Shown here piece after piece: positions 40,999 through 53,006 of a DNA stretch of 64,000 nt. Position numbers and translations under genes: made by a program. The stretch is from Mesostigma viride (taxonomy: Eukaryota; Streptophyta; Mesostigmatophyceae; Mesostigmatales; Mesostigmataceae): NCBI GenBank assembly GCA_009746045.1, contig RPFO01000178.1, forward strand, positions 746,125 through 810,124, written 5' to 3'. A model generated the notes under the pieces. That model saw nothing but the letters and a program-made list of their open reading frames with translations. It did no database searches and was not told where the DNA came from. Numbering within the stretch: position 1 is the stretch's first letter; each line of letters opens with the position of its first letter.

Positions 40999-43900
40999 AT
41001 GGCCTTCCATGGAACTCGACATTCACGTTTAGAAATTAATATTCGCGGCCGCTGTCACCGGGTGGACATAATTTGCCCGTCCCTTGCGTCAATTGCTGGG
41101 CCCCAGCCGTTCCCTGCCATCGGCCGCAATTTGTCACCCCTCCTTCGAAGCGTCTTCCCATTTAGCAGTGCCGCACCAAATTCGAGCCAACAGTCGTCAA
41201 TTGCCGGGCTGAGACCCCTTACAGCCAGGCATGGACAGCCGATGCAACCAGGCGGGCTTGTTTCGCATTGTTACATCGGTCCAATGTCGTTTACTTCCAC
41301 GTTCGGTGGCAGCGATGCCATTGGTTCGGCGTGCCCAAGCATCCGATCCCTCTCCGCAACCCGACGGGTCGCGGGTGGCCTGCCGTTTGCTTCGGGTGAG
41401 CATGCTCCGCACTGGCGGCCCATCCGGCCCATGGCGAGCGGGGCAGGTGCTGGGGCAGGCGACACCCAAACAGCGGGAGACCGAATGAGAAGTGAGCTGG
41501 ATGAGCTGGAAGACCCTGGCGCAGAGGACCGTGAGCCTGCCACCCTGCCAGGGATCCCACGGATATCCAGGCGGCCATTGAGCGGCATGGTGCCCATGGC
41601 TCGCTCGTGGCGCCCGAGTGAGGGCCTTGCTGGCGCAAGCACCAAAAATAGCATTGGTGGCAACAATAGCAAGGGCGGTGACGGCAGTAGCAACAACAAC
41701 CAGAGCAAGGATGGTAGCGGTCGATCCTCTGGTGGGGAGAAGCCCTGGACAAGTGCTGGCTCTGGCAGCGACCCAAGTGTGGCCAGTGGGGTGGGCCAGA
41801 CGGCGGGTTTGGGGCCTAGCCTGGAAAGGGGGCTGCCGCGACCACCGGGGGGGGATGCCATCAACTTGGACGACGTGGACAGCTGGCACGTGAGTAGGCG
41901 AGGGGGCTTGCGCGGGCGCACATTTTATGCTTGCATCCTCACGCCTCTGTGTATATGTGAGGAGGCTTGTGGCCTGTGATTCCTGCCGTCCAGGGAATGA
42001 GATGTGCTGGGATTGGATGGTGCTTTGAGAAGAGGAGTAAAGAGGGGTGTGCAAGGGTGTGCGTTAGGGTTGTCCATGCTACCTTAGGGTGAGACTGTCA
42101 GGGCTATTCGGTGAATGATTGGGGTCGCTGTTGGGGTAATCGTTGGGCATGCTATTGGATAAGCCATTGGGTAAACTGCTGGAAGCCACGGGGCAATATT
42201 TGCGCTGGGCGGGCTGCATCTATGCACACATGGCCCAGTTATCCTTGCGTCCTCACGTCCCCGTGCATCCTTGCTTCCTCACTTCCCGTTTTATACTTGC
42301 GTCCTGATGCCCTTGCTTCTGGTTGCATCCTCCCCAGCTCCAAGACATGCTCCGCCAGCTGTCACCGGAACAGTTACGGGTGGCAGGTGCCGTGCTGCGC
42401 CCCCTGGGTGCGGCGGCCAGGGAGCCGCGCACCCCCCTGCTGGTGGAGGGGGGCCCTGGCACGGGCAAGAGCCTGCTTGTGGCGGCGCAAGCTGCGCTGG
42501 CGATTGATGCGAAGCAGGTCCAACCACAAGAGGGTGAGCGACGAGGAAAGGAGGGGTAGGGGTAGGGAATGAGGGGTAGGGGTAGGGAATGAGGGGTAGG
42601 GGATGAGGGGTGGGGGATGAGGGGTGGGGGATGAGGGGTGGGGGATGAGGGGTGGGGGATGAGGGGTGGGGATGAGGGGTGGGGGATGAGGGGTGGGGGA
42701 TGAGGGGTGGGGGATGAGGGGTGGGGGATGAGGGGTGGGGGATGAGGGGTGGGGGATGAGGGGTGGGGGATGAGGGGTGGGGGATGAGGGGTGGGGGATG
42801 AGGGGTGGGGGATGAGGGGTGGGGGATGAGGGGTGGGGGATGAGGGGTGGGGGATGAGGGGTGGGGGATGAGGGGTGGGGGATGAGGGGTGGGGGATGAG
42901 GGGTGGGGGATGAGGGGTGGGGGATGAGGGGTGGGGGATGAGGGGTGGGGGATGAGGGGTGGGGGATGAGGGGTGGGGGATGAGGGGTGGGGGATGAGGG
43001 GTGGGGGATGAGGGGTGGGGGATGAGGGGTGGGGGATGAGGGGTGGGGGATGAGGCGTGGGGGATGAGGGGTGGGGGATGAGGGGTGGGGGATGAGGGGT
43101 GGGGGATGAGGGGTGGGGGATGAGGGGTGGGGGATGAGGGGTGGGGGATGAGGGGTGGGGGATGAGGGGTGGGGGATGAGGGGTGGGGGATGAGGCGTGG
43201 GGGATGAGGGGTGGGGATGAGGGGTGGGGGATGAGGGGTGGGGGATGAGGGGTGGGGGATGAGGGGTGGGGGATGAGGGGTGGGGGATGAGGGGTGGGGG
43301 ATGAGGGGTGGGGGTGGGGGTGGGGTGGGCTAAAAGAGACACAGTTTACCCTATTCTGGTTAGGGTTGTAGGTTATGAGTTTATCATTGTGGGTTTACTA
43401 TCAACAGCTGTGAGTGGACGGTAGGGAGACTGGGAGACAGGGGGATGAGCCGTTGGGGGGGGGGTTGAGCTAAGTGGGGACGAGGGGTGAGGGTAGGGGA
43501 CGGAAGGTACGGGTGGGGGATGATGGGTCCAGTGGAATGTGAGTGGTACGGGTGGGAGGAGAGGGGTACGTTGCCCTCCACCGGTCTCTGCTGTTAACCC
43601 CACTGGCTTTCTTGCTGCGCATGTTACCCTCCACCCTCACCTCCACCGTGCTGCCTACTGCCTCCATTTACCTTGTTGCACCAGCCCCCAATCTGCCCCC
43701 GATAACCCCCCAAGCGGCCCCACACCCGGCCCCCCCATCGCCCCTACCATGCCCCCACCCCCACCCCCACCCCCCCACCCACCCCCAGTCCTGGTGGTCA
43801 CGTCCTCCTTTGCCAACGCGGGCGCGGTGCACGCTCTCATCGAGAGACTGGCCCCGCTGGACCCGACGCAGGGCGTGCGCGTGCTGTCGGTCCACAGCCT

Positions 43901-46900
43901 CGCCAAGTGGCTCGTCTGGGACGCGCTGCCCTCCTTGGGGTATCCTGGCGGCACCCAGGTCATCTCCGAGGCAGAGGTGAGGCCCCTTTGTTTGATCTTA
44001 CCACTCATTTACGTTTGCAGTTGTTTGCTTGTGCGGACAACCGCCGCGGGATGCGATCGTGTCAAGTGGTTGGCTTTCGATGCCCAGCCACCCTTGGGTC
44101 CCGCATCTGGATGATAGCATAGCGGCGACAAGCAGATGCGTTAGAGTGTGGTATATTACGCCGAGGTAGCTACGACGGCCACAGTGTGGTAACGACGGCA
44201 CATGGCGTGCTGAGGGACCTTCCATCAGCATGGCTGCCACGCACGGGGCGTAGTTGGTGTACTGGAGAAGATGCTTCTGAGTGCCGCCCCACCCATCCCC
44301 CCCCCTCCCTTCGCAGGCTGAGTCCCTGGCGGGTGAGCTGAGGGTCCCTGAGGACTGGCCCGAGGTGGTGGTGGACCCACGGCTACTGCGGCGCACACTG
44401 CTGCGATGCTTTCGCGAGCTGCAGGGCGCCGGGGTGGCGCCGGAGGAGCTGCTCTCGTACGCCACGGCGCGCCACCTGTCATCTTATGATTTGTCCGAGC
44501 GCAGCGGGGCTCTGCGGATGCAAGTGGTGGCGCGGGCGTTTGGGGAATGGCAGGCACTGAAGCGGCAGCGGGGGGCGGTGGAGTGGAGCGACATGGTAGG
44601 CTATGCCTTGTTTGCTTTTGAGTTCCCATGTTTTAGATCTTGGTGGGATCTTCTCCGCTCGTCGCTCTTGTATCGCAGATAGCGGATAAGACCATTGTAC
44701 AGTGCTCCCCGCTGGTCTTCTAAATAAGGGGAACAATTATGGTGGGGGCGTCGGTCTGTTTGCTCATGTGATGTATTGGGCGGACGTCACTGTGTGTTGC
44801 CGCTGCTCCTGGTCTCTTAAGTGACTAGAGTGCGCCCGCAGCGCACTTGGTGGATGTCGATATGTGTGAGGGCTTAAACCGACCCTGGTATCGTACGCAA
44901 AAGTTCGTTGGTACCATGTCTTCACGGGTCCCTCGCAGTTTTGCGTACTTGCTTATTCCTCGTTGTGCTGCTGCTGGGTGCTGACAGCCTGTCTGCACCT
45001 GCCTGCTCCCGCCGCTGTCTGGGGTGGTCCACGTGCCCGGTTTATCCTCGTGTTGTGTTTGTCGTTGTGTGCCAGTGGCCAGCATTATGGATCAGCACCA
45101 TATCCTTGCCGACTGGGGGATGGGACCTGACAACATTCGTCCACTAGTCCGATGGACTATACTCGTGTCCAACGTTCCAGTTGTTGACTCATCCAATTGT
45201 CGTATTGTCTAGTCTTCTTGTGGCAGTAATTATATTAGTGGTTAATTGTAAAGTATTTAACTACTTGGTGCTCTGCTACTTGCGTCCTTGGCGTGTGCCC
45301 TGCTGCCATGCCCTACCATCGCCCGCCTCAGCTGGGCCTGGCCTGTGCGCTGATCGAGACGCGTCGCTCGCTGGCCAACAAGAAATGTGCGGACCTCAAG
45401 CTGCTGCTGGTGGACGAGCTGCAGGACATGCGGTGAGGAAATCGGATACTAGCGTGATTAAACTGACCAGAGTGGTGGTCACTGTAATATCTTTTTATTC
45501 CTATAATAGCTTATTGTGACCTGTGGCTCTTGCTGGCGGATGAAACTGCAAGGCATGCGTGTGCTCCAATAGCTGTACTTTGGTCCACACAACCATGATG
45601 TGTAAGGCATGGCTCCTGCTGGTGGGTGGGAGGCGCCAGAGTGACCCGTGCCCATGCTCTCACCCCGCCCCCATCGTGCAGCCGCCGTCCATGGTACCTA
45701 CGTCGTAACAAAAATATCAACCCTTTGTGAAATTCTCTACAATGCAACCGCGCCTCCCACCTGGCAGCCCGCAGGCGCTGCGGCTGCTCGCCTACCTGTT
45801 TGGCCGCGTGGAGCAAGCGGTGCTCTACGGTGACGTCAGCCAGCAGGCGCTGAGGTGGCAGGGCCGCGGCAACAGCTGGCTGCCGGCAAACGAGTACCTG
45901 GAGCCGGCACGCAGCCTGCGGGAGCTGCTGGCGACCGTGCTGCCCGACGCGGCCCTGCGTGCCACGGCACTGGCGCAGGGCTTTCGGTGCCGGCCAGGTA
46001 TTGATAATAGTAATCATCGTAACCATCACATAAACTGTCATAGCACTAGCAGCCATATCAAAATGAAGGCAATTCTTTCTGGCGTGCCGTTGATAAGAGT
46101 ACAAACGATAAAAGGTAACAAGTACTGTGGCAATGGTCGCAGTTAATGTTTTTGAATGCATGCCTTGGCGGTGTGAGGGTGCTTGGCTGCCCCCATCTTC
46201 TCTTGGTTGGAAGTTAGTAAGGGCCCTCTATTCATGAAATCGTCTGGCCAGGTGTCGTGACGCGCTTCTCCCGCATCTCCCCGCGCTTCGTATTGCCCGT
46301 CATCCGCACCGCCCACGCTTCAGACATCCTTGGCAGCGCGCAACGGGTGCTGGACGGTGGCCAAACAGCTGACGGGGCACCCATCCTTGGTGACGGGCAG
46401 CACCGACGCACCCGCGGTCGTGCGCGTCGAAAGGCAGCCTTAGGCATGCCCTCGTCGAGTGCGGCGCCCACGCCCTCCACCGGCGCAGACGAGGGCAGCC
46501 ACCAGCTTGGTGCGTATGTCGACAGTAGGGGAGCAGGCGGCCCAGCGGTGCCCGCGGAGGTGGCAAGCGGCATCGATGTGTACAGTGACCGCGCGTACAG
46601 CAACGGTGTGTATAGCGACAACATGTATAATGGGATGGCTGCCTCCCGTGATGGCCAGATAGACGCAACCACCACACTGGCATTCGACACTAGCGTCCAC
46701 CTGTCAACCAACCGTGACGGGGAAGAGAATCACCGCCCATCGAACGGCAGCGCCGGCAGGCCAGGCGATCCCAGTGTCGGCGACCAGCGTTACTCGGGCG
46801 CGGTGCACCTGATCCTGGCGCGCTCCACCGAGGACGAGGCGGCCCGTGTGGCGGATGACATCATCGACACGTGCACGCGTCGGGGGTGGGACTTCTCAGA

Positions 46901-49900
46901 CGTCGTAGTCGTTGGGCGCGCCGAACCAGGGGGTGCGAGGGGTCGATCGTGCGACCCGTTCATGGTGGCGGCGGCGCTGCGGAAGCGTGGGGTGGCCACC
47001 AACCGGCCGTCTGACAGCATAATGTTGGGTGACACGCCCGAGGTGGCGGCCACCGCGGCGCTGCTGGCGGCAGTTGCGTGGTAAGGACGCTCGCTGATGT
47101 CCGCGGTAGTATAGTGCGGTTGCGGATGTTGCCTGGTATTTTGAAACAACATTGCGGTTTCGGTGGTGTGTATAATGGTGAGGAGGCATAGGGACAGGCA
47201 GACACTGCCAGGTAGACGTGCACAACAATGTACGACACTGATGGTGGTTTTCTGACTGCTTTTGCCTAATCAACCGTTTGCCCAACGCATGAATGGGTCG
47301 CCGTCCACCACCCAGTCATGCCCATCTTCCGTCAACACTATATTGCCGTACAAAGGTAAGACATGATTTGTAATGTGGTATGCACAGCTCATTGTTCCCC
47401 CACAGCCCTGACAGCTGCATGGAATTAATATTTTGCTCATCATCTCATGTGTTGGTGCGTCCCCCCAGCCCCGACAGCTCGCGCCTGCTGCGTCGCGCGC
47501 TGGGCACGCCCCTCTTTGACCTGGACGCCAGCGCCCTGGACACCCTGTCCAAGGTGGCCTCGCGTCTCCACGCCCCTTTCTGCGAGGTGGTGCGCGCTGT
47601 TGCAGGGAGGGGCGCTCAGGGTCGCAGGAGCCAGCGGCGCCTTGTCAGCGACAGCGTCAGGAGTGATGGCCAAGGAATTGAGAGTGGGGCCGGGGTTAGG
47701 GCCCGCGATGTCACGCGTGAGGGCTCCCTACCAACTGCCGGCGGTGGCGCCGGGTCATCCGCGGACGGGTCATCTGGATCCGGTTCCCCTCAGTGGACGA
47801 GTCAGGGCAGCCGGCAGGGCCGGCGGTGGGAAGGGTCCGCGGACCAGCGAGGCATACTACAGCAACGCGGGGAGGAGGGGGAGCAGCAAGGGTTGGGCTT
47901 GCTTGGGGGTATGCAAGGCGGCGATGGTGATGAGCTGGCGCCTGATGAGCTGGCACTGCTGGCGCAACGGGTGGAGGCGCTGCTGGAGAAGGAGGTGCGG
48001 CGGCGGCTGACCAAGTCCAAAGGGGGGGCAGCACTGGGGGCAACCACAGAAACCTCAGGGGCGGCGGAGCAGAGGGGTGCGGCGTCCAGCGGTGGCAGGC
48101 GTGACGGCGGTGGTCATGTCCAGGCGGCGAAGAAGAGTGGCTCAGAGGCACAGGGGGCCGCGCTCACGCCGGCGTTCCGCGCAGAGCTTGGGCGCGCGCT
48201 GGGTCTGTTGGACACCTACCGAGGTGGGTTGCTGCTGGTGGCTACTTTGTGGTGGCGGTTGCTGCTGGTGGCGACTTAGTGGCGGCGGTTGCTGCTGGTG
48301 GCGATTTAGTGGGGGTGGTAGCTGCTGGTGGCGACTTAGTGGGGGTGGTAGCTGCTGGCCGTGTTGGCTGAGTTAGCTGCTGGCGACTGTTCTGGGTGAG
48401 GTTTGAGCAGCTGTGCGCAGTTGTGTGCCGTCATGCGGTTTCATGATTGTTTGTTTGTGAAGATAGCATTATCTCTGACCGCTGGTTATTGACCAAGATC
48501 TATAGCTGGTGGCTGCACGCAGTGCAGGTCATGATTTTAAGAAATCGCTGGCGCTAATGCTGGGATGTGTTCACGGAGTTGGCTGCCGGCCATTTGTGCT
48601 GTCTGCCGTCAATTATGTACGGGGCTGACATTCAAAAAGTTGTTTAACAGGCCCATGTAACGAGTAGACATCGATAATAAAACAAAGGAAGCCAGACGAT
48701 GTAGGGGACCACAAGCCTGCGGAACGAGTCAAGGTTGATCAGCAAGGTACAAACTCGCTGGTGGTCCAAGTGTGGTAGTTTGGGGGGAAAGACAAACCTG
48801 CCAGCTGTGTGGGCCCTGGGAGCAAGTTTGTGCCATGCTCACATTCGTTCCAGGAGTACCCATGATGGTGCCACAGTATGGTAGTATAACAGTGGGGCGA
48901 ACAGGGATCAGTCCTGGGTGTTCGGCTATCGAGGCCCTACCTGCTGTCAGGTGCGGGGCCCTATCTGCTGTGGGGTACGGGGCCCTACCATTCCCGGTAG
49001 CAGGAGCCCCAGGCTGGGGTGGGCGAAGCGGACTGTGATGGGCGTTGCGGACTTGTTTGGTGTTTTTCCACTGTGGTTTCATATGTTTTGAGCCTGCATG
49101 CGTCATTAGCTGTGCGTGCCTCCATGCCCGGCATGATGACGTGCCACCAGATAATGCCATACCCTGGCCCTCACTACCCTGCCATGCATTGGCCACTGTT
49201 GCCATGTCATGCCCCTCCCCCCCACCCTGGCTCCCCCCCGACTGGCAGACCGCGTGACCAACGCCAGCATCTCCCCCACCGACTTCCTCCACGGCGTCGC
49301 CCGGCAGGTACTGCGCGTGTTCCAGGCGAGGCGCGCGCGGCAGGAGGCGCAGCGGGCACGGGCGCAGGGGGGCGCACTCCTGGCAGCTGCAGGGGGAGCA
49401 GGGACGGCACGCGGGGCTTGGGAACAGGGTGGGGGCGAGACCGCGGGTGATGCGCGCCGTGAAGTTTGGCAGGATGAAGGGGCCGCCGGGCCGGGGTCAC
49501 TGATGGACACCGATGATGACCATGACAACACCGTTTTGCCCGGCTTAAGCCCTCAGGCTGGTGGTACGCAGGAAGAGGCAGGCTCTTCGATCTCATCCTC
49601 GCCATTAATGAATGGCAGCAGACAGGGAGGCAGCTGGGATGGGGGACAGGGTTATGGGCTGTTGAGAGAGCAGGGAGAGGAGGGGGAGGATGTTGCAAGG
49701 GACCACGGAAGGTGGGCAGGTGGCACGCAACCGAGCAATGGAGGACACCTTGCCGGTGGGGCGGCGGACACCTCGCAGCAGCAGCAGGAGGAGGAGGAGG
49801 ACAGCTGGCACATCCACCATGGCAGCGCGGGCGGTGGCGAGGACGAGCACCAGCATGCTGAGCGCCTGCACAAGTACATACAGCTGCTGCTGCAGGGTGC

Positions 49901-51218
49901 CCAGGTGGGATGTTGATGTGTATTTGGTTCTTACGATGAATTCTATTACCATTCTCATACTATTCTAGTACCATGATTATCGCTAACAGTACTAGGTGAA
50001 ATAGTTTTTGGGTCGCCGGTGTAGCTCCCGTGCCTTATCTTCCTGGGGTTTGCGATGACTCTCGGGTCGAGGGCACCTCCCCTGCCTCGAGTTCTCTTAG
50101 ACTACTCTAGTTCTCTCTCTTCTAGTTTTGGTGACGTTGGCTTATTCACCTCTGGTAATCCGTTCGCCACTGATCCGCTCCAACTCCTGTGCTCCGCCCC
50201 GCAGCTGCTGCCGGCGGACCCGCCGTCGCGCCAGCACGTCACGCAGCACATCTGCGAGCATGCGCTGCGCGCAGCGAGGCACCACGTCCACGGTCCCAGC
50301 GCGCAGGGGTCGCAGGGCACCGACCTGGGGGCGCTGCGGCCGGGGGTTGCGGCCACATGTGGAGTACCCTCCGGCCACCAAGGGGAGGACCACCACAACG
50401 GGGCAGACATGTTCCGAGACCCTGAACGGGTGCACACATCTGTAGACCAGCAGCATGGGGCGCAGTTCGAGGACTACCAACGTACGCACTTTGATGACCG
50501 CGACTCGGCGGTGGTCATCACCAGCTTTTCGCAGCTGCGCGGGCGCCAGTTCCGCGCCGTCTACCTGGTGGGCGCGGCCGAGAGCTACCTGCCAGGGCGC
50601 CTGCGCAAGCCTTTCCTGTGGGCGCCGGTTGGGCATGGGGGTTCGCTCTCCTTGGACAGCTCAGCATATGGGGAGCCGTTAGGTGGCGGGGGGGCTGGGA
50701 AAGACCCGCGAGATGGCGCAAGAGCGGCAGATGGCGAGACCTCATCGAGTTTGAAAGATTTGCTGGAGACCAGGCGGCGAGTGGGGCGACCCAGGGTGGG
50801 CGGCTTCTGGGACGACAGCATTGGTCCATCGCCCGCTGAGTGGAAGAAGTGGAAAGGGGCACATGTGGAGGCCATGCGGCGACAGATATTCCAAGCGATG
50901 ACGCGCGCGAGTGACCGATTTGTGTTCTCTGCGAGTGTGGCGGTCCCTGCGGATGCCAGCCATGAGGGCGAGGGAGAAGGGGAAGGCAGCCTCCCTCGCG
51001 GCAGCCTCCCCCGCGAGGGTGCCGGTCAATGCGTCAGCAACGGTAGGGGAGATGAGCGGCGGGCGGAGCAGCTTGCCAAGCGGCTGGCAGGGTGTCGGCG
51101 GCGAATCAGCCGCTTCGTTACGGACGCGCTGGGTCAGCACGTGGTGGACGCGGGCGTTCGAGAGCTGCTGGAGGAGAGCACTGCTGAGAATAGCGGTGAA
51201 GCGACCAGCCATGTTTAG
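40999..51218 (+). CDS. UvrD/PcrA-like SF1 DNA helicase, ten exons
   Basis: An ATP-driven DNA helicase of the bacterial UvrD/Rep class. Exons: 40999-41889, 42338-42533, 43789-43976, 44317-44595, 45333-45432, 45768-45997, 46252-47080, 47469-48223, 49249-49904, 50205-51218; all introns are GT-AG and phases agree. Motifs: Q-like LSPEQLRVA, Walker A GGPGTGKS, Ia LVVTSSFANAG, II LLLVDELQDM, III LYGDVSQQALRW, V SFSQLRGRQFRAVYLVG, VI RRQIFQAMTRASDRF. Exon 1 encodes about 300 Arg/Ser/Gly-rich residues with few acidic ones at the start, which suggests organelle targeting; the frame is open upstream of the chosen ATG. Long low-complexity inserts lie in exons 7, 8 and 9. Chloroplast or mitochondrial DNA repair is plausible but inferred. 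Confidence 0.85.
42545..43328. repeat. 15-bp G-rich minisatellite in helicase intron 2
   Basis: About 50 copies of GATGAGGGGTGGGGG, almost perfect, filling most of intron 42534-43788. G-runs on one strand suggest G-quadruplex potential. Confidence 0.95.
48230..48365. repeat. ~30-bp repeat in helicase intron 8
   Basis: Four degenerate copies around 'ttgctgctggtggcgactta', directly after the exon-8 donor. Confidence 0.8.
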
Positions 51219-51649
51219 TCAATTAATCTATTGTTCGTGTCTTATCTCCAGCCGGGAAGCCTACATTCATGCCTCCATTGAGTGGTTGCTCCTTTTGTGT
51301 GCAGTGAACACAATTGTAAAGTGAACATAGATTATGTACTAAGTGAGCAACTTCATGTATAGTGAATACCAATTATGAACCTGGCCTACACTTCTCTCCT
51401 AGGAAACCAAGGGGGGCCTTGGCATTTGCCCCCCGTAAGCCCATTCTAGTCCCCCATCTGCATACCCCACCGCGCGCCCTTCCATGTGCCCCGTACCCTA
51501 CATGGAGAAAAGAATTTCTCTTTGTGGGGTTTACATGAAAATATAATTAATAAATTCCTTCTGTTTTTCGTGGAACTGCATGGCTTTCAAGGAAGATTGC
51601 GAGAGTTCTTAAGCATTGTTCTGGAGATATAATTGGTCTGATCTGACGA
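51219..51649. other. Helicase 3' flank
   Basis: Presumably the 3' UTR and spacer; no gene seen. Confidence 0.4.
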
Positions 51650-52080
51650 CAGTAGACTAGCTGGCACCAAGCCCGCCCAGCCTGGGCGATATGTCCTCAC
51701 CTGGCGTGCCCCAGGCCGCGCGCGGCAGGGCCGCCACCCGTGGACTTTTCGTGATAGACTCGGCATGGACATGTGCTACACTAGACGTGACGGGCTCACA
51801 CCCGGGCAGCCTCCTGGTTTGTCTGTAATATGGAGGCAGATGGTACGCAAGGATAGATGGCAAGTAGTGATGAAGGAGACCACCCCCAAGTCTGTGGGGG
51901 CTCCGCGTGTGACCGCGTATGGCATTCATAGCGATTCGGGCGGCGGTGCCCACACCCCTGTAACTAGGACCTAGATAGCTTACACCATCCATTCCATCCC
52001 ATGTTCCCCTCCCACTGAGGACTTATGCTCACGTGACGCAGTCATGTCTATTAATTAATTAATTACTTAATCCGACGACA
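51650..52080 (+). pseudogene. LINE 3' end copy
   Basis: A close relative of the minus-strand copy at 27850-28410. It runs from the RT C-terminus (TRRDGLTPGQPPGLSVIWRQ) through 'ccattccatcccat' to a hairpin at 52030-52048 and ttaattaattaatt. Confidence 0.8.
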
Positions 52081-52319
52081 GTATAATTGGTGCCCACCCC
52101 ATCCGGCAGGCAGCTGGCGACCTACCGCTGCCCTCCTATAAATTAATTAATTAGACTCGTGCTCCCGTTGGGGAGTCACGGATGGATGGATGGATGGATG
52201 GATGGGTGCAAACAGTCCTACCAGTCTAATCTATCTACATCAGCTACCTACAACATCTATCTAACAGAATCACAAACTACAACATCTATCTAAACAGCAT
52301 CACGCTACCCTAGGGGAGC
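52081..52319. other. Spacer with (GGAT)n
   Basis: A short ggatggatgg tract at 52180-52205 and a repeated 'acaacatctatctaa' near 52247-52293. No gene. Confidence 0.6.
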
Positions 52320-52630
52320 TGTCTGGCGTGCCTCCCTCGGGTTTGCGGGCGCTTCCCCACAGGGGGGGGCTCGTGGTCCTCTATGACCTGGGCCCACTTG
52401 GCCTTGTCCATCATCTTCTTCCAAATCACGGAGAGGCCTAGGCCCCCCACGTCCTCTACTACCTGTTCTTTGAAGGTGCGGGCCTTGCGGCGTCTAACAT
52501 CACGGGGCCCGGCCCACGTCAGGAGGTGCCGGCCAGGCTGAGCTGGTCGCAGACCTGCGGGGGGGCCACGTGAGGTGTCTACCTGGTTGGTGCGAGCTAA
52601 GTGCCCTACTAGCTAGTTTTAGTGCACAGA
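52320..52630 (-). pseudogene. LINE RT C-terminal fragment, diverged subfamily
   Basis: On the minus strand: LVGHLARTNQVDT, then RPAQPGRHLLTW and GLGLSVIWKKMMDKAKWAQV, matching the C-terminal tail of the LINE RT family but clearly diverged from the other copies. Confidence 0.7.
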
Positions 52631-52971
52631 GAGCGTCCCCTCTTTTTAGGCATAGCTGGCTGACTCAAAACACCACGACAGCGTTGCCAGTTACACTCAT
52701 GATCTAGGACACCCCGGCACGTACCTGCTACTTACGTCGCCTCATTCCAGATGGTTGCAAAAAAGTCGCTGAAATCCGCAGCGAGGTCAGCTTTCCGAGA
52801 GCTGAGCGCACCAAAGCTGGCCAACCGGTTCGAAAATGATATAAACCACACTTGTGCTGCGTTCTAGGTCCAAGAAATACCGAAAGTGAAGACCTATAAG
52901 GTGCGCTCGCTGCCCAGCCTGAACGTCCCTAAAACATGGTCGACAATGGAAACTACCCGGCATGCCGGGAA

Positions 52972-52998
52972 CTAAACCCTAAACCCTAAACCCTAAAA
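52972..52998 (+). repeat. Telomere-like stretch before LINE ORF1
   Basis: Three to four CCCTAAA units end 9 bp before the ORF1 ATG. Confidence 0.85.
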
Positions 52999-53006
52999 CG
53001 CAATAT

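Noticed and set aside
42374-43342. Pro/Ser-rich 322-residue protein
   Set aside because: It is the reverse translation of an intronic 15-bp minisatellite.
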